64,000 bases of DNA, from assembly GCF_001039355.2 (NCBI RefSeq), contig NW_019774181.1, positions 529,659 through 593,658 of the forward strand. Direction: 5' to 3'. Below, piece after piece: positions 44,001 through 55,078 of the stretch. A program made the position numbers and the translations under genes. The notes beneath the pieces were generated by a model. The model was not told the origin of the DNA and did no database searches. It worked only from the letters and a program-made list of their open reading frames with translations. How positions within the stretch are numbered: the stretch's first letter is position 1; every line of letters begins with the position of its first letter. Origin of the DNA: Lingula anatina. Its lineage: Eukaryota > Brachiopoda > Lingulata > Lingulida > Lingulidae.

Positions 44001-46784
44001 TAATTGATATACTGATTTTTTCTTAATGCAATTATAAGTAAGCAACATTCAGAATATATATGTAACAATTATTACACTTGATACATCGTAGTGAAATCTA
44101 TCTTGTCGTCTTGACAAATGTGTGTATATTTGTTTGTGGACCTTTAACGGTGCTGGAGAGGGTACACATTTGCACCCATCTTAGTGTCATGAAGAGTTTA
44201 CTTCCTTATCTCTGTAGTGGCGATGCTCTTCATAGTAAATTTTTTAATATCATTCAACTAGAAAAAAGACATTTTCATAAATTAACCAAGGCTTATAAAC
44301 ACGTCCTGAAATAATGATAATGTACAGCGTATTTAATTTTTTTGTTTATTTTTATTGACTTGTAGATTGAGTGTTATGTTGCCAAATACTATTATTTGCA
44401 GACAGATATGGAGTGGTAGAGTGCGATAATGGTGGAGTCGTTAGTGTCGACACGTCAAAGTCATACTATCATTTTTTATTTATTCTCTTCAAATTGAGCG
44501 TTGGTTTTAATAGACTTGTGAAATTTTAATGAAACTGTTCTACACTGAGCGTTGGTTTGTGTTTACACTTGTTTATTTAAGTGAATATGCTGTTAATTGT
44601 ATTTTCTGCTAAACCCGCTTTATATATTCCCGTTTAACTGACGAAGTACAGTAAGTAGATGCTTTGATTTTTGAAGTATTAAGAAGCGGTGCAATATTTA
44701 CCGGACAGCAATTAGCGGCTATTAATGACATCACGCCTAAATGCACACGCTTCCTGAATAAGACGGTCGCCCCCTGCCAGGTTGAGAGATCGGGACACGC
44801 TCTCCTGCCACGCGACTGGCTAAATATCCATTGTTAAACGATCCTCCTACTTCCATTGTTCAAAAAGTGGGCGGTAGGCTTGGTCACGGTGAAGAGTAAC
44901 CGTGTTCGTAGACACGATCACGGTAGTGAGAACAGATTAAAAAGCCTAGTACCCCCAGGTCTGCGGGAGCTGCTCTTTGAAGCTAACGCACAGGTAGATT
45001 TTTACCTGAGATAAATATCGCCAGCAAGAGTGCGTTCGAAACTCGCAAGACAAATTGAATGCCATTTAACCCTCTAATTAAGAGGTAAAGGAAGTTCCAG
45101 TTAGATGGATCATTAAGATAGGACTTGTAAAGGTAACGGGCATTGTTTACCTCAGTTTAATAAAAGTATGCAAGACGGGGTGTCAGCGGTTTAATAAAAT
45201 AAATTGAATTTCACGAATAGCATGGACCTCATATGCAATAATCAACAGTACCCTTAACTCATTCAAATGCAGTGTTTTATACAACTTGGGATAACCATAA
45301 TTAAATGCTCGTTAAAGAATTGACTAGACGGGAAATGGTTTTACACAGCTTTACAAGGATTTAGACCCCTCGGGTAAGAGATTTGAATGAGTATAAACTT
45401 TTATCAGAAGCCAGAAAAGTCATCTTACAGGTAGACAATTCAGCTCAGTTTGACAGCTAAGCACGCTCTGTTCTCCGGTGGCACGATTGTCGTCATCGGA
45501 CCACGTGCCCACGTAGCTCATTAACTCCCAGGCCGAGCAAAGAGGACGTTTTTTAAAGCCAAAAATTTACAAAATTAGCTTTTACTTTGTGTATTTGGAT
45601 AAAGATATCGTTAGTTGGGCATGTTTTCTGAAGAATATGCTCCGTTCAGGCCTTTCCGACGGTATGACGCAAATCCTTTAATTATTTACACTCTCCTGTC
45701 CTAGTATTGAGCAGTCAAACAACATGTCCCTGTAATAAATGTTATCAGAGTCCCCATATATAGAATAACTTAACAGACAATCAACACCTGGGTTAATAAA
45801 TAAACTAGTTCAGTTCTGCTATCTCTGTATCAAGTGTCTCGTGGTGCGGCGTACAGCTCAGGTGACTCCAGCTATCAGGACGAGTGAGGTGTGTTGTCAC
45901 GTACGCCCAAGTGTACAGTTACCGAAGGTTTAAATGAACCATCTAAAATGCATATTGAAAATAAGAATATAAACAAAATCCCTGGAAATGTAATTACACT
46001 TAATAATTGGATATCATGCATGAGTGCAATTATGATTTTCACAGATTTATGGAGATGATTTATTTTCAACATTATGATGAGAATAAGGAAATATAAAATC
46101 GGGATAGGCCTATTCCTTGAATTAAATCTCTAGAAGATTGAACTGCGTGGCTTCTGAACATTTTTCACGAAACGGAAGGCTGTTTTTAGCGCAAATCCAT
46201 GGTTGATTGAACTAAGATATAAAAAGGAGAAACTATATAAATATACAGTTACAGGATGTCGGGGACTGGGAGCTTGTCTGAATAGTAGATCGACCAAAAC
46301 AAAAACAATCAAATTTGGCACTTATTTATATCAAATATTGTCTCTTATCATTTACCAGGTATAAATTATAGACACGTTAATATTTAATAAAATCAGGTGA
46401 TTCTGTAACAATTCATGGGTCGATGGAGGGTGGCGATGGGATAGTACGGTAAATAAGAAGCTTTTTAAACTGCGACTTGATCTAAAATTGATAGTGAGTA
46501 TTAAAAGTTGTTGGTCATGCTATGATGGAGTATTATTCAGAAAAATAAAATGTGCACGAGATGCTCGATAATTTGGGAGAATTTGGCTGATAAATGTTCA
46601 TTGGCTGACTACATTTGAAGTTATTTAGATGTGACTGAAATTTTCAAAAAAAAATTACTCAATTTCCACAATTTCTCTTTCTAGATAATTTATTCAACAA
46701 CGAGTTGCATGAGTAGTAAGCTCGTAAATATTACTCCTGTTAAAATGTAAGTTAACTGCATTTAAAGCCGGTCTAAAGTCAATG
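41041..46784. other. long gene-free interval
   Basis: Nearly 6 kb with no convincing coding frame; the longest (44078-44314, 78 codons) has no features. No tRNA-like B box with a cloverleaf was found on reading. It could be an intron or intergenic DNA. 44740-44900 is locally GC-richer than its surroundings, without a recognisable motif. Confidence 0.45.
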
Positions 46785-46787
46785 TAA

Positions 46788-47001
46788 GAGTGCATTCCAA
46801 TATATTTAGATCGATCCATCTGGATCGACCTAACTCCCTGGGGGTTCACGCTAAATTGCAGTCAGCGAGTGCGCACGACAGTTAATTACCCCCTTACAGT
46901 TTTTAGTAGGCGGGACAGACGCTTAAGCCGACTAAGCTGACAGTAATCTAGTGAGACTCCCCACAGGGATAGATCGATCTAAAATCTGTGGGAATTGGGT
47001 C
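46788..47001. mobile_element. Harbinger-like MITE (copy c), 214 bp, TAA duplication
   Basis: Ends gagtgcattcc and ggaattgggtc, flanked by TAA at 46785-46787 and 47002-47004. Its body is nearly the same as the copies at 20140 and 51368 (gacctaactccctgggggtt, cttacagtttttagtaggcg). Confidence 0.85.
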
Positions 47002-47004
47002 TAA

Positions 47005-47260
47005 GACTGGGTTCCAATTCCTATATCGATCAAACAGGATCTGCCTATATCCAAGGTGTTTCTCGCTAAATTGCTTTCAGCTTAAGCAGCTCATATGTCT
47101 GGCACGCCTACTAAAGCTCTTAAACGATAGTTGATTACCCCCTATTAGCTTCTGTAGCCGGGACAGACATCTACGCCGCTTAAGTAAACTGCAATTTAGC
47201 GAGAATCCCCTAGGGGATAGATCGATTCAAAGTTAGTACGATAGGTCTGGGAATGGTCTC
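47005..47260. mobile_element. Harbinger-like MITE (copy d), 256 bp, abutting copy c
   Basis: Ends gactgggttccaattcc and gggaatggtctc, flanked by TAA on both sides (47002-47004 is shared with copy c; 47261-47263). The body resembles copy b (tctcgctaaattgc and, inverted, gcaatttagcgaga). The two MITEs lie head to tail with one TAA between, so one inserted into the target duplication of the other. Confidence 0.85.
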
Positions 47261-47263
47261 TAA

Positions 47264-48012
47264 TTGATGGTGATTTAATAGCACATGTGATGCTATTAGT
47301 GCATTGCATTGATATCTAAAGACCGGTATAAAAATGTGCTGCGGCACTCTGTTAACGTGCACATGTTCACACGGTCTCACTGGACTGAAGTACTGGATAG
47401 CATGCACGCGCCGTCATAAGGACGTCGACAGGACTCTTATTTGTCTCATTTAACCTCGGGATCTATCAAAGGTCCTTTGCCTGATACCTTCTGGCTAATC
47501 AAAATCTCTTTGATAATATTTTAATAAAATTATATCAAAATAGAAATCACTAATTAATTTTATTGGCATGACTGGAATATTCGTCTATCTATTGTTTAAA
47601 TGAAGCACATTGTTTTTTGGACTCTGTATTAGACTGCGTCATTGATAAAATGGTTATTTATGGCCACCTACCAACCTTAAAGCAGGCCGTCGGCCGTCGA
47701 GTCCGGAGATACCGTACTGGTGATACCGCTGTGAGCATTCCCGTTAAATAACTCCCGTAAGTTCAACATCATTATATGTATCAAGTCTGCAATGATGCGT
47801 TGATACTGAACTAATCACAGCATGTGTCAATGAAGGACAGACGTCGTGTTGATAACGAATGTAGGTAGACAATTACCTCATGTCTGCGGTAATTACAGTT
47901 GTATGATGCAAATATGGTAGTTATTTTTAGGAAAAGTTTTAGAAACATGATATTTTTTTATTTTTAGTATTAAAGGTAAAATGTTCACATTGGCGAAACT
48001 TAAAGTAGGGAG
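47264..48012. other. non-coding between MITEs
   Basis: No gene or element boundary recognised. Confidence 0.4.
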
Positions 48013-48015
48013 TTA

Positions 48016-48269
48016 GGGAGCATTCAGAAAGACCCGTCGCACCAGGTGGATCGATCCAACTCTGCAGGAAACATCGCTAAAGTCCATACAGTGCAATCAT
48101 CTTAAATGTCTGACACGCCTCCTGGAGAGGTTAGGGGGTGAGCACACGCACTGTGTAATAAACTTTTATCACCCTCTAGCTATTCAAGGGGGCGTGTCAG
48201 GCAGTTAAGCTGATTACACCGAATGGGCTATTCCCCGCAGAGTAGGATCTATCCAGCTGCTACGATGTC
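48016..48269. mobile_element. MITE-like element (copy e)
   Basis: Begins gggagcattcag after TTA and ends gatgtc before TAA. Subterminal arms ggtggatcgatccaac and, inverted, ctggatagatcctactc face each other, and cacgcctcctggag pairs with the inverted ggggcgtgtcag region. The flanking triplets are not identical, so the exact ends are uncertain. Confidence 0.55.
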
Positions 48270-48272
48270 TAA

Positions 48273-49241
48273 AGCTACTCTTTCAACCGGTAGTGCGTGC
48301 TCCTACGAGCGGTTTGCGTGCAAAAAATTGGCCAAGTAGTAAGATACACGCACGTGGAACGTACTTTTTTTGGTGGACGCAAACGCGACGCAAAGCACGC
48401 AGCCCGAAAACTGGCCAGTTTTTCGCTACGACCTGTCTGCGACAATTAGAACGCCAGAAGCACGCTCGTAGCACGCAAGACAAAAGTGCTGAGTAAGTGC
48501 GCTTGGCGTACGTGTAACGCAGGAAAAGCATGCAGAAATTCCGGGGTACTTTACCACGAAGACGTATACTTACCACGCAAGAGACTCGTACGTTCGACTT
48601 GCTTTCAATGTACGTGTTAACAAAAAGGGGGGTGAGCGCACTTCCTCCGTGCGTTTATCTTACTTCCAAAGTGCGTAGCGAGTACAGTATAAGTGCGTCA
48701 CACTAAGACGACGCATGTGACCAGCACGATAAAAGTGCGTCACAAGTACTTGCTTAGGTGCATCGTGCGCCTATATCAAAGCTGCTACGAACAGTCTGCT
48801 CTCAGTTCAAAGTCGATGGCGCATCCTTCTTGGAAGTGCGATTTTTGGAAGCTAAAACAGTGAATGATGAAGAGACTCGGTGCTCCCTTTTATATTATTT
48901 TGAATTTACGTGCGTTCCACCAATTTGACTCACGAGTGTCATGCTTAACACTTCCGTGCTCATTACGTTTCTCTTACTTCGTATGTACGATTTCTGAAAA
49001 CGCACGCTTCACTTGCAATACACGTACGCTTATCTCACTCACTGTGTGCGACACAAGTACAGATCGTACGTTCTCTTTACTTCTTCCTACTTCCAAAAAG
49101 GCGTACAGACCACCTACTCATGAAGTACTTACTACTTACGTCGGCTGCGATTTAATTTTCATCCTGCGACAACGCTACGCCTGACAAGAACTCCGAGGAC
49201 GCACGATCTCTAAGCACGCACGACGGGTTGTAAGAGAGCCT
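48273..49241. mobile_element. 969-bp non-autonomous element with TIRs and dense CGT/ACGC motifs, TAA duplication
   Basis: Ends agctactctttcaacc and, inverted, aggctctcttacaacc, flanked by TAA at 48270-48272 and 49242-49244. The interior is packed with gtgcgt, cgtacg and acgcac words on both strands and has no coding frame. Parts of its left end (aaaattggcc, tggacgcaaac) resemble the subterminal region of the larger element at 49295-54733 (about 49495-49570), so that element's family may have mobilised it. Confidence 0.75.
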
Positions 49242-51367
49242 TAAAACAGGACGGAGTCTTATGATAAATATAGCATACGGAAGAAAACTATTTAGGTGAG
49301 CATTCACATCAAGAAGAGCTGAGGTCTAGTACGGCCGCGACCTAAATATGGCGGACCTAAATGAAAGGAAGACCGCTTAAGCCATTAATAGTCTCTCTGC
49401 CTCTCACACGCCTCCCCATGTGTCGTCCCTGCAGGGGCAAACTAAAGCCTTGGTCCCAACCGAACGTATACGGGCTGCTACGTGTGGTCTGCGGCCAAAA
49501 ATTGGGGAAAACGTGGGAGTTCGTGCGTGAAGAGCACGTCCATCGTGCGACTTTTGGAGGACGCAAACAGCACGTAGAAACTTTTCGACATGATCAACAT
49601 GATCAACATGATCAAAAAAATTTGAAGAAGTACGACAGGCGTTCGTGCAGCGTACGCTTGTCGCACGGGACACGTGCCGAAATTATTTATCCAATTTCGC
49701 TTGGGTGGCTACGGTGCGTACGATGCACGTGGTTATGGCGCACGGTACACGTACTTATTCCTTGCTCAGTCCGTACTTACTCCGTACTTCCACGCCCCCA
49801 CTGTGTGGACCTCACGGACGTCTTGCACTAGTGGTCACTTCATACGCACAGACCGTGAGTATAAAAGGAGGAACATATACGAAAGTCCATCATTTCACCC
49901 TTGGATCTCTCGTGCAGAAAATGTCAAAAAAAGTCAACAAAGAGCAAGAGGGGGAAAAGGGGGCTGGGGCAAGCCAAGCAACAAGAGAGTCACCAAGGCT
50001 CTTGGAAGAAGTGGACATGGTCAGTGAAGAAGCAGGGGAAACACGACAGGAAGATGAGAGAGACAGTTTGGAAGTGGACAGAGGCAATGGAGAGGAGAGC
50101 GATCATTTCCAAGAAGAGGAACAAGATGAGGGTGAGGAGGAGCAACAGTATGTGGAAATGGATCAGAAAAGTTCACATTATTTTAGCTCATGTAAAGAGG
50201 AGAAGTTGGTGGAGTTCTTCTCTGATAACGAGTGTTTGTACAACAAAGCCCACCCTAATTATTCAAACCAGACCCATAACGATAAGCTGTTGGCTGATCT
50301 GTCCAGAGAATTAAATTCATACCGTAAGTACACTTAACATATTTATTTAATTTTTTTAATTGGATGCTTTTAATTGTCGGTGCTAAGTGCAAATTAAGGA
50401 CTTCTATCAACCACAAACAAAACGATCGTTTTGACAATGAAATAAATTTTAACAATGATTTCTCATCTTTATTCACCAGCAAAGAATATTACTGGATGGT
50501 GAAGAAACCAACGGACCGCCGTTGGAAATGTGTATAAAAAGAAATCAGGACAAGCATCTCAACATTTGACAGCTAGAAAGAAATGGCAGCTGCAAAATTT
50601 TAACTTTCTGACCACATTATTCCCAGAACTTCTACTATAGAGACAACGACAGTAAGTCCAAATTATCATTACTATTTTTATAATCCATTCTATGGAAGAT
50701 CACGAATTCCTTTATTTAATACATGTGTTATTAACCATTGTTTCAAAACATTATAAAGCACATGTGATGTAGGTTGAGGAATACGATTTTTTAACCTAAT
50801 ATGTGTCATGATAATATTAGATTTGAAATAAAAATAATTTAACACGTAATTGTAAAGAGGGTAAATAGGGGTGCTTAGAAAGATAGAGGATAATGTGGCA
50901 ATTTTGATATGATGAAAATAATTTTTTATTCCAGATAGGAAAGGATAGTAATGATGAGAAAAAGGATCTTTCCACCACTAACACCCACCTGCCAGTCAGA
51001 CCGCCACGGCCAGCTGTAGCCACCATTCTTCTCCACCCACCCCCTCCAAGAAAGCCAAAAAATCCAGGCTGGATGACCTGCTGGTCGACTATATTTCAAG
51101 GCCCAGGCCTGTCGAGGAATTGAGAAAGAAGGTAGTTGAATTTTTGTATCTCTAGTCTCATGAATATGATTGCCTATTTTTGTCACATTTTTTGCACATA
51201 GCACACATTTTCTGTCATATCTAACACAGTCAGTTTTAGTTACATCATTTTGGATCTATGCTTTTAATGTTATCTTTCCTCTATTTACCGTAGATATGAC
51301 CCCTAACAATCCATGCTTTTAATTTTATCAGAGTACTTCCTCTATTTACCTAAGATAAGACCACTAA

Positions 51368-51581
51368 GACTGCATTCCCATAGATTGATCCATCTAGATC
51401 GACCTAACTCCCTGGGGGTTCACGCTAAATTGCAGTCAGTCGAGCGGGCACCATAGTTACCTGTAATTACCCCCTTACAGCTTTTAGTAGGCGGGACAGA
51501 CATTAAGCCAGTTAAGCTGACACCAATCTAGTGAGATTCCCCAGGGGGATAGATCGATCTAAAATCTGTGGGAATGGGGTC
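51368..51581. mobile_element. Harbinger-like MITE (copy g), 214 bp, TAA duplication
   Basis: Ends gactgcattccc and gggaatggggtc, flanked by TAA at 51365-51367 and 51582-51584. It is the same length as copy c and nearly the same sequence. It is nested inside the intron of the Harbinger element's MADF gene. Confidence 0.88.
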
Positions 51582-51584
51582 TAA

Positions 51585-51673
51585 GACTGACTGCAATTTA
51601 GCGTGAACTCCAGGGAGTTAGGTCGATCTAAATCTAAATCTCTGGATGGATCTAAATTTCTGGGAATGCACTC
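51585..51673. mobile_element. partial inverted MITE copy (h)
   Basis: Starts immediately after copy g's TAA and ends gggaatgcactc before TAA (51674-51676). Its sequence is the inverted left half of copies c and g (gcaatttagcgtgaactcc, aggtcgatctaaatc). Copies g and h together form a foldback. Confidence 0.75.
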
Positions 51674-52763
51674 TAACAATTCATGCTTTTAATGTTATCA
51701 GAGTACTTCCTCTATTTACCTAAGGTATGACCACTAACAACCCATGCTTTTAATGTTATCAGAGTACTTCCTCTATTTACCTAAGAGCAGCAAAAAAACA
51801 TACATTTTAACTGATTTTTAAGATAATTTATTATTTACGTCTTTTTCTGTTTGACAGAATCCCTCCCAGCCCAGACTGTCACTAGGCAACCTGGACACGA
51901 GCTTCTCAGGGATTGGACTGTCAGAGGCCTTTGTTGATGTGAGCACTCAGGAAACCACAACGCATATAACCATGATACCAACAACGTCCATCTCTGCCTC
52001 TGCTGAAACCGCGGGGAGGACCATCGAGCCATCTAATGAGGACCAATTTTAAATTTGTATTTGAAATATCTGTTTCATGCTTTTTATGTTTGGTTATGAA
52101 AAATAAAATTTAGTATTGCATGAACTTAATGAATTATTTCACTTTGGGAAGTTTATTTTGTCTAAATGATGAGAGAAATATAAACCAAAAATTACACTGT
52201 TTTCCTTTATAAATCTTCTTAAATTTGAATTTATTTTAAAGTGAACTCCCCAAGAGATCTAGGATCGTAGAAAACACAATAATATTACGGTGTACTGGTA
52301 TTAATGTTTTAAATTTATTTATAAATAAATGGCCAACGATCATGATATATGTAAAAAGTATTTAAACCTCATGCATGATGTCAAAACATTAAAAAACATT
52401 ATGGTTGTTGATGATTTTTTTTAAAAGGAATTTAAAATCATGCTAATTTTACAATATTATGGAAATGCTTTAATGGTGTTTTTATAACATTTGGTGTTTA
52501 CTGGGATATTTCCCCTTTAAAGTATTATTTTCATGGTTGCAATCTCACTTTAAAGCAACTCTTTCTCTCCATTGCTTTTCTGATTAAGATGGAAAAAAGG
52601 AGGAACAATTTCTTAGTAACTTTTATTGTTACATAAAACATCAAAACATACCACGAGCACATTTATTAGAAAATAATTTCAACACAATCATTACACTGCA
52701 GTGCACAATATAAGTTTCATTCAACTTTGATGGAAAGAAAGTTTGTAACAGACTATCCAATGT

Positions 52764-53714
52764 CTACTCAATGTTGTCCTGCCATGGAAGACGCCTAATG
52801 TCACTGCTGTAATAGTCTCCCAAATAGTTCCTTATGATCTTGCCCTCCCTGGTTATGCGTTTGCCTCCAACAAGGTTGGGATCTGCCATCTGCACTGCAT
52901 CTCTCCAGGCTCCGGGGACAACATTGCATTCATCATCCTCTTGGTCCACATCAGCCAATGCAAGTTGAGGCCTACCTCTGCGCAGAGGGTTGTGTAGTGC
53001 CAGACACGCTTGTACCACAGTGATGGACCGACGCGGAGACAGCTGCAGAGTGGTTAGGAGGCATCTCCAACAATGGGAAAGAATTCCGAATCCATTGTTG
53101 ACAACCCTTCGAGCCCGTGTAAGCCTGTAATCGAAGACACGTTCCTTGTGAGACATCCCTCGTCTGCTGTAGGGCTTCATCATCCATGTGCGCAGAGGAA
53201 CTGCGTCGTGTCCAACCAGAAAGTATGGTAAGTCCCTGTCATCTCCTGGAAGAGGTTCCGGGTCAGGGAATCCTATCCTGTTGGTCTCCAGAGCACGTCT
53301 AATTGTAGAAATGTTAAACACACCGGCATCAAATAAGGAGCCATTGGCACCAACCATACACCCAACGAAGTTGTACTCAGCATCAACTATGGCCAGCAGG
53401 ACAATTAAAAAAAAAACCGGTGAAGTACAGAGAGCCACTGTTCTTTCGTTTCTTGTTTGCCACATGCATCCCAACAATTGCTCCGCACGTGTGATGAAAG
53501 TTCCAGCGGGAACTGAATTTTCGTGCTACAACTTCCAGCCGTCTGCAGTTGAGGGTAATGTAAAGAAGTCGGCCTTGTACTCCTCATATATTGCTGTGCA
53601 AACTTCTGGTATGAACTTGAATATGGTGTTATGAACCACCCTGAAGTTGAACGCCTGACAGCGGTAGCTTGCCCCTGTTGCCAGGAACCGCATTGCAGCA
53701 AGGTAATATGGCAA
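52764..53714 (-). pseudogene. Harbinger DDE transposase, inactivated
   Basis: On the minus strand the N-terminal part (53714-53526) carries the family block Arg-Phe-Leu-Ala-Thr-Gly ... His-Asn-Thr-Ile and ends in a frame break near Trp-Lys-Leu. The middle part (another frame, about 53525-53417) contains Trp-Asn-Phe-His-His and then Gly-Ala-Ile-Val-Gly. The family normally has Gly-Ala-x-Asp-Gly there, so the first catalytic Asp is Val. A run of ten T (53416-53407 as read) marks a second frame change. The rest (to 52764) has the second catalytic Asp (Ala-Ile-Val-Asp-Ala), the Glu region (His-Lys-Glu-Arg-Val-Phe) and the Leu-His-Asn motif. Two shifts and a lost catalytic residue make it dead. 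Confidence 0.9.
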
Positions 53715-54849
53715 GTTTCAATCCTGGTTCCAAAACATTAAATGAGGAAAGTGATGAAAATGTTGTTATATAACATTGGTATTTAATATCTTAATATATG
53801 TATTTAATGTCAGTATGTATTTATGTAGTGAAAGTGGGTGATGTTTCCATTCATACCTTCCGCTCTTGGTGTTCCTCGAAGTGACCGGTAGGAGGAGTTC
53901 AGCGAACAGGTTTTGGTCGACTTACGTATTTCATAAAGTCACCCAGTGATTCCCTCTCAAGCTCTATAAAAAGCGTAAAGTACCGTCCAAAGAGTCTTCC
54001 CCTCTCTATGTAAAGGCCTTACCCAGAATCGCCTAGATGTCTCTGTTTCTCTCGCTCTCAGATTAAGGCCATCAAAAGTAGCTATAGGTCATACTAGTGT
54101 TCAGGAGCCCGAAGCTGGGCCTGGAGATTCAACGCTAGCAGTCTCTGCGGCGGGATTGGGCCCGCCATCTTTGAACATCGCTGCTGACATAATGATCTCT
54201 TCAAACATGCACTGCTTTTATACCCTCTCAAAAAACATCTCAACACGCACGAAGGAGGACGAGCAACAAGCGTAGAAAGTCGGCAAGACTGCCTTACGTC
54301 CACTTGCGTTGTCCTTGCGTTACCCGCACTCTTAGTACGGATAACGTACGTGGTGCACGATGCTTGTACTTTGCATGCACGGAGCGCGTGGAACACTTGC
54401 GAAAGCCCGTCGGGCGCAGCAGGTATTTCTGCCGTGCGGAGGCTGTGCTTCTCACGTACTTTCCACGCACTTTCTCCTTGCAATCACCAGTTACTTGATT
54501 CCTTCCCTGCGAATTAGCTACGTCCTAGCCGGACGCAAGGACCCTAAAAAACCGTGCGTTCAAAACGTAGTTGGGATCTAGGCTTAATTAAATCTCGACC
54601 CAATTCAACCGGTCGAGGGAACACGCGTGGGGAACCGCGTGAGAGGCGGGGAAACCATTACAGGATTGCGCGGTTTCCCTTTCATGTAGGTCTGCCATAT
54701 TAGACCTCGGCTCTTCTCGATGTGAATGCTCCCTTAGAACTGCAGCTGTCATGTAATCACTTGTAAGCAAAGAAAGCTTAGGATCGAAGGTGCGACAACT
54801 CCTTTTTTTAAAATAAGAATGCTTGTATAATATGAAGAACGTGAATCCT

Positions 54850-55078
54850 TATGATTCCATTTCGACCAAAAAATCGTAGTGAATATCTGGACAATATTCG
54901 TGCGATTTCAGCCGAATCCCACGAATATTCGTAACACTATCGCACCTGTAACGTAACTGAATCGTAGAGCGTGTCGATTTAGACCAGAAAATTGGCAAAA
55001 TCTCACGAATCCTCACGAATCCTGAAATTCCGGGCAATTCGTGGGATTCGTGGTCTAGCTGTGTGAAATAGGGGCCTT
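54850..55078. mobile_element. possible truncated TIR element rich in cacgaat words
   Basis: ACGAAT or ATTCGT occurs repeatedly (for example 54895, 54929, 55013, 55039), and the sequence ends tgtgtgaaataggggcc before TTA. Read inverted, that end (ggcccctatttcacaca) looks like a DNA-transposon terminus. The matching left end was not found. Confidence 0.4.

Larger units (their letters stand above)
51250..51785. repeat. tandem repeat of about 60 bp, four units, split by a MITE
   Basis: The unit contains catgcttttaatgttatc and gtacttcctctatttaccta. Units lie at about 51257-51305, 51306-51367, 51674-51730 and 51731-51785. MITE copies g and h lie between the second and third units, precisely at a TAA. 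Confidence 0.85.
49921..52052 (+). pseudogene. MADF-like DNA-binding protein of the Harbinger element, interrupted
   Basis: The second protein of PIF/Harbinger elements, which helps the transposase bind DNA. Exon 1 (49921-50323) encodes a highly acidic Glu/Gln/Asp-rich N-terminus and then the start of a MADF-type domain (Leu-Val-Glu-Phe-Phe ... Cys-Leu-Tyr-Asn-Lys). A gtaagt donor follows. Probable further exons are 50480-50651 (rest of MADF, with Arg-Trp-Lys, but a one-base shift near 50530 and a stop), 50935-51131 (needs a frame change; ends in a basic stretch and Arg-Leu-Asp-Asp-Leu-Leu) and 51858-52052 (open to TAA). An aataaa lies at about 52101. The frame breaks make it a likely pseudogene, though exon boundaries could differ. 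Confidence 0.7.
49295..54733. mobile_element. PIF/Harbinger DNA transposon, 5439 bp, TTA target duplication
   Basis: Terminal inverted repeats of about 75 bp (left ggtgagcattcacatc, right inverted gggagcattcacatc, with matching gaagagcNgaggtcta beyond) are flanked by TTA at 49292-49294 and 54734-54736, the classic 3-bp target of PIF/Harbinger. It carries the two genes expected of the superfamily in convergent orientation: a MADF/Myb-like DNA-binding protein (+, 49921-52052) and a DDE transposase (-, about 53714-52764). Both ends have CGTACG/GTGCG-rich subterminal zones. Smaller MITEs are nested inside at 51368 and 51585. Both genes are broken, so the copy is no longer autonomous. Confidence 0.92.

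Noticed and set aside
44078-44314. 78-codon frame in the gene-free interval
   Set aside because: No domain, no signal peptide and no similarity to anything else in the window.
45030-45060. gttcgaaactc resembling a tRNA B box
   Set aside because: No A box or cloverleaf can be drawn around it.
49361-49831. 156-codon frame at the left end of the Harbinger element
   Set aside because: It lies in the subterminal repeat-rich zone, reads through short repeated words (atgatcaac), and does not match any Harbinger protein.
53188-53634. 148-codon plus-strand frame
   Set aside because: It is antisense to the Harbinger transposase, which has clear family motifs on the minus strand.
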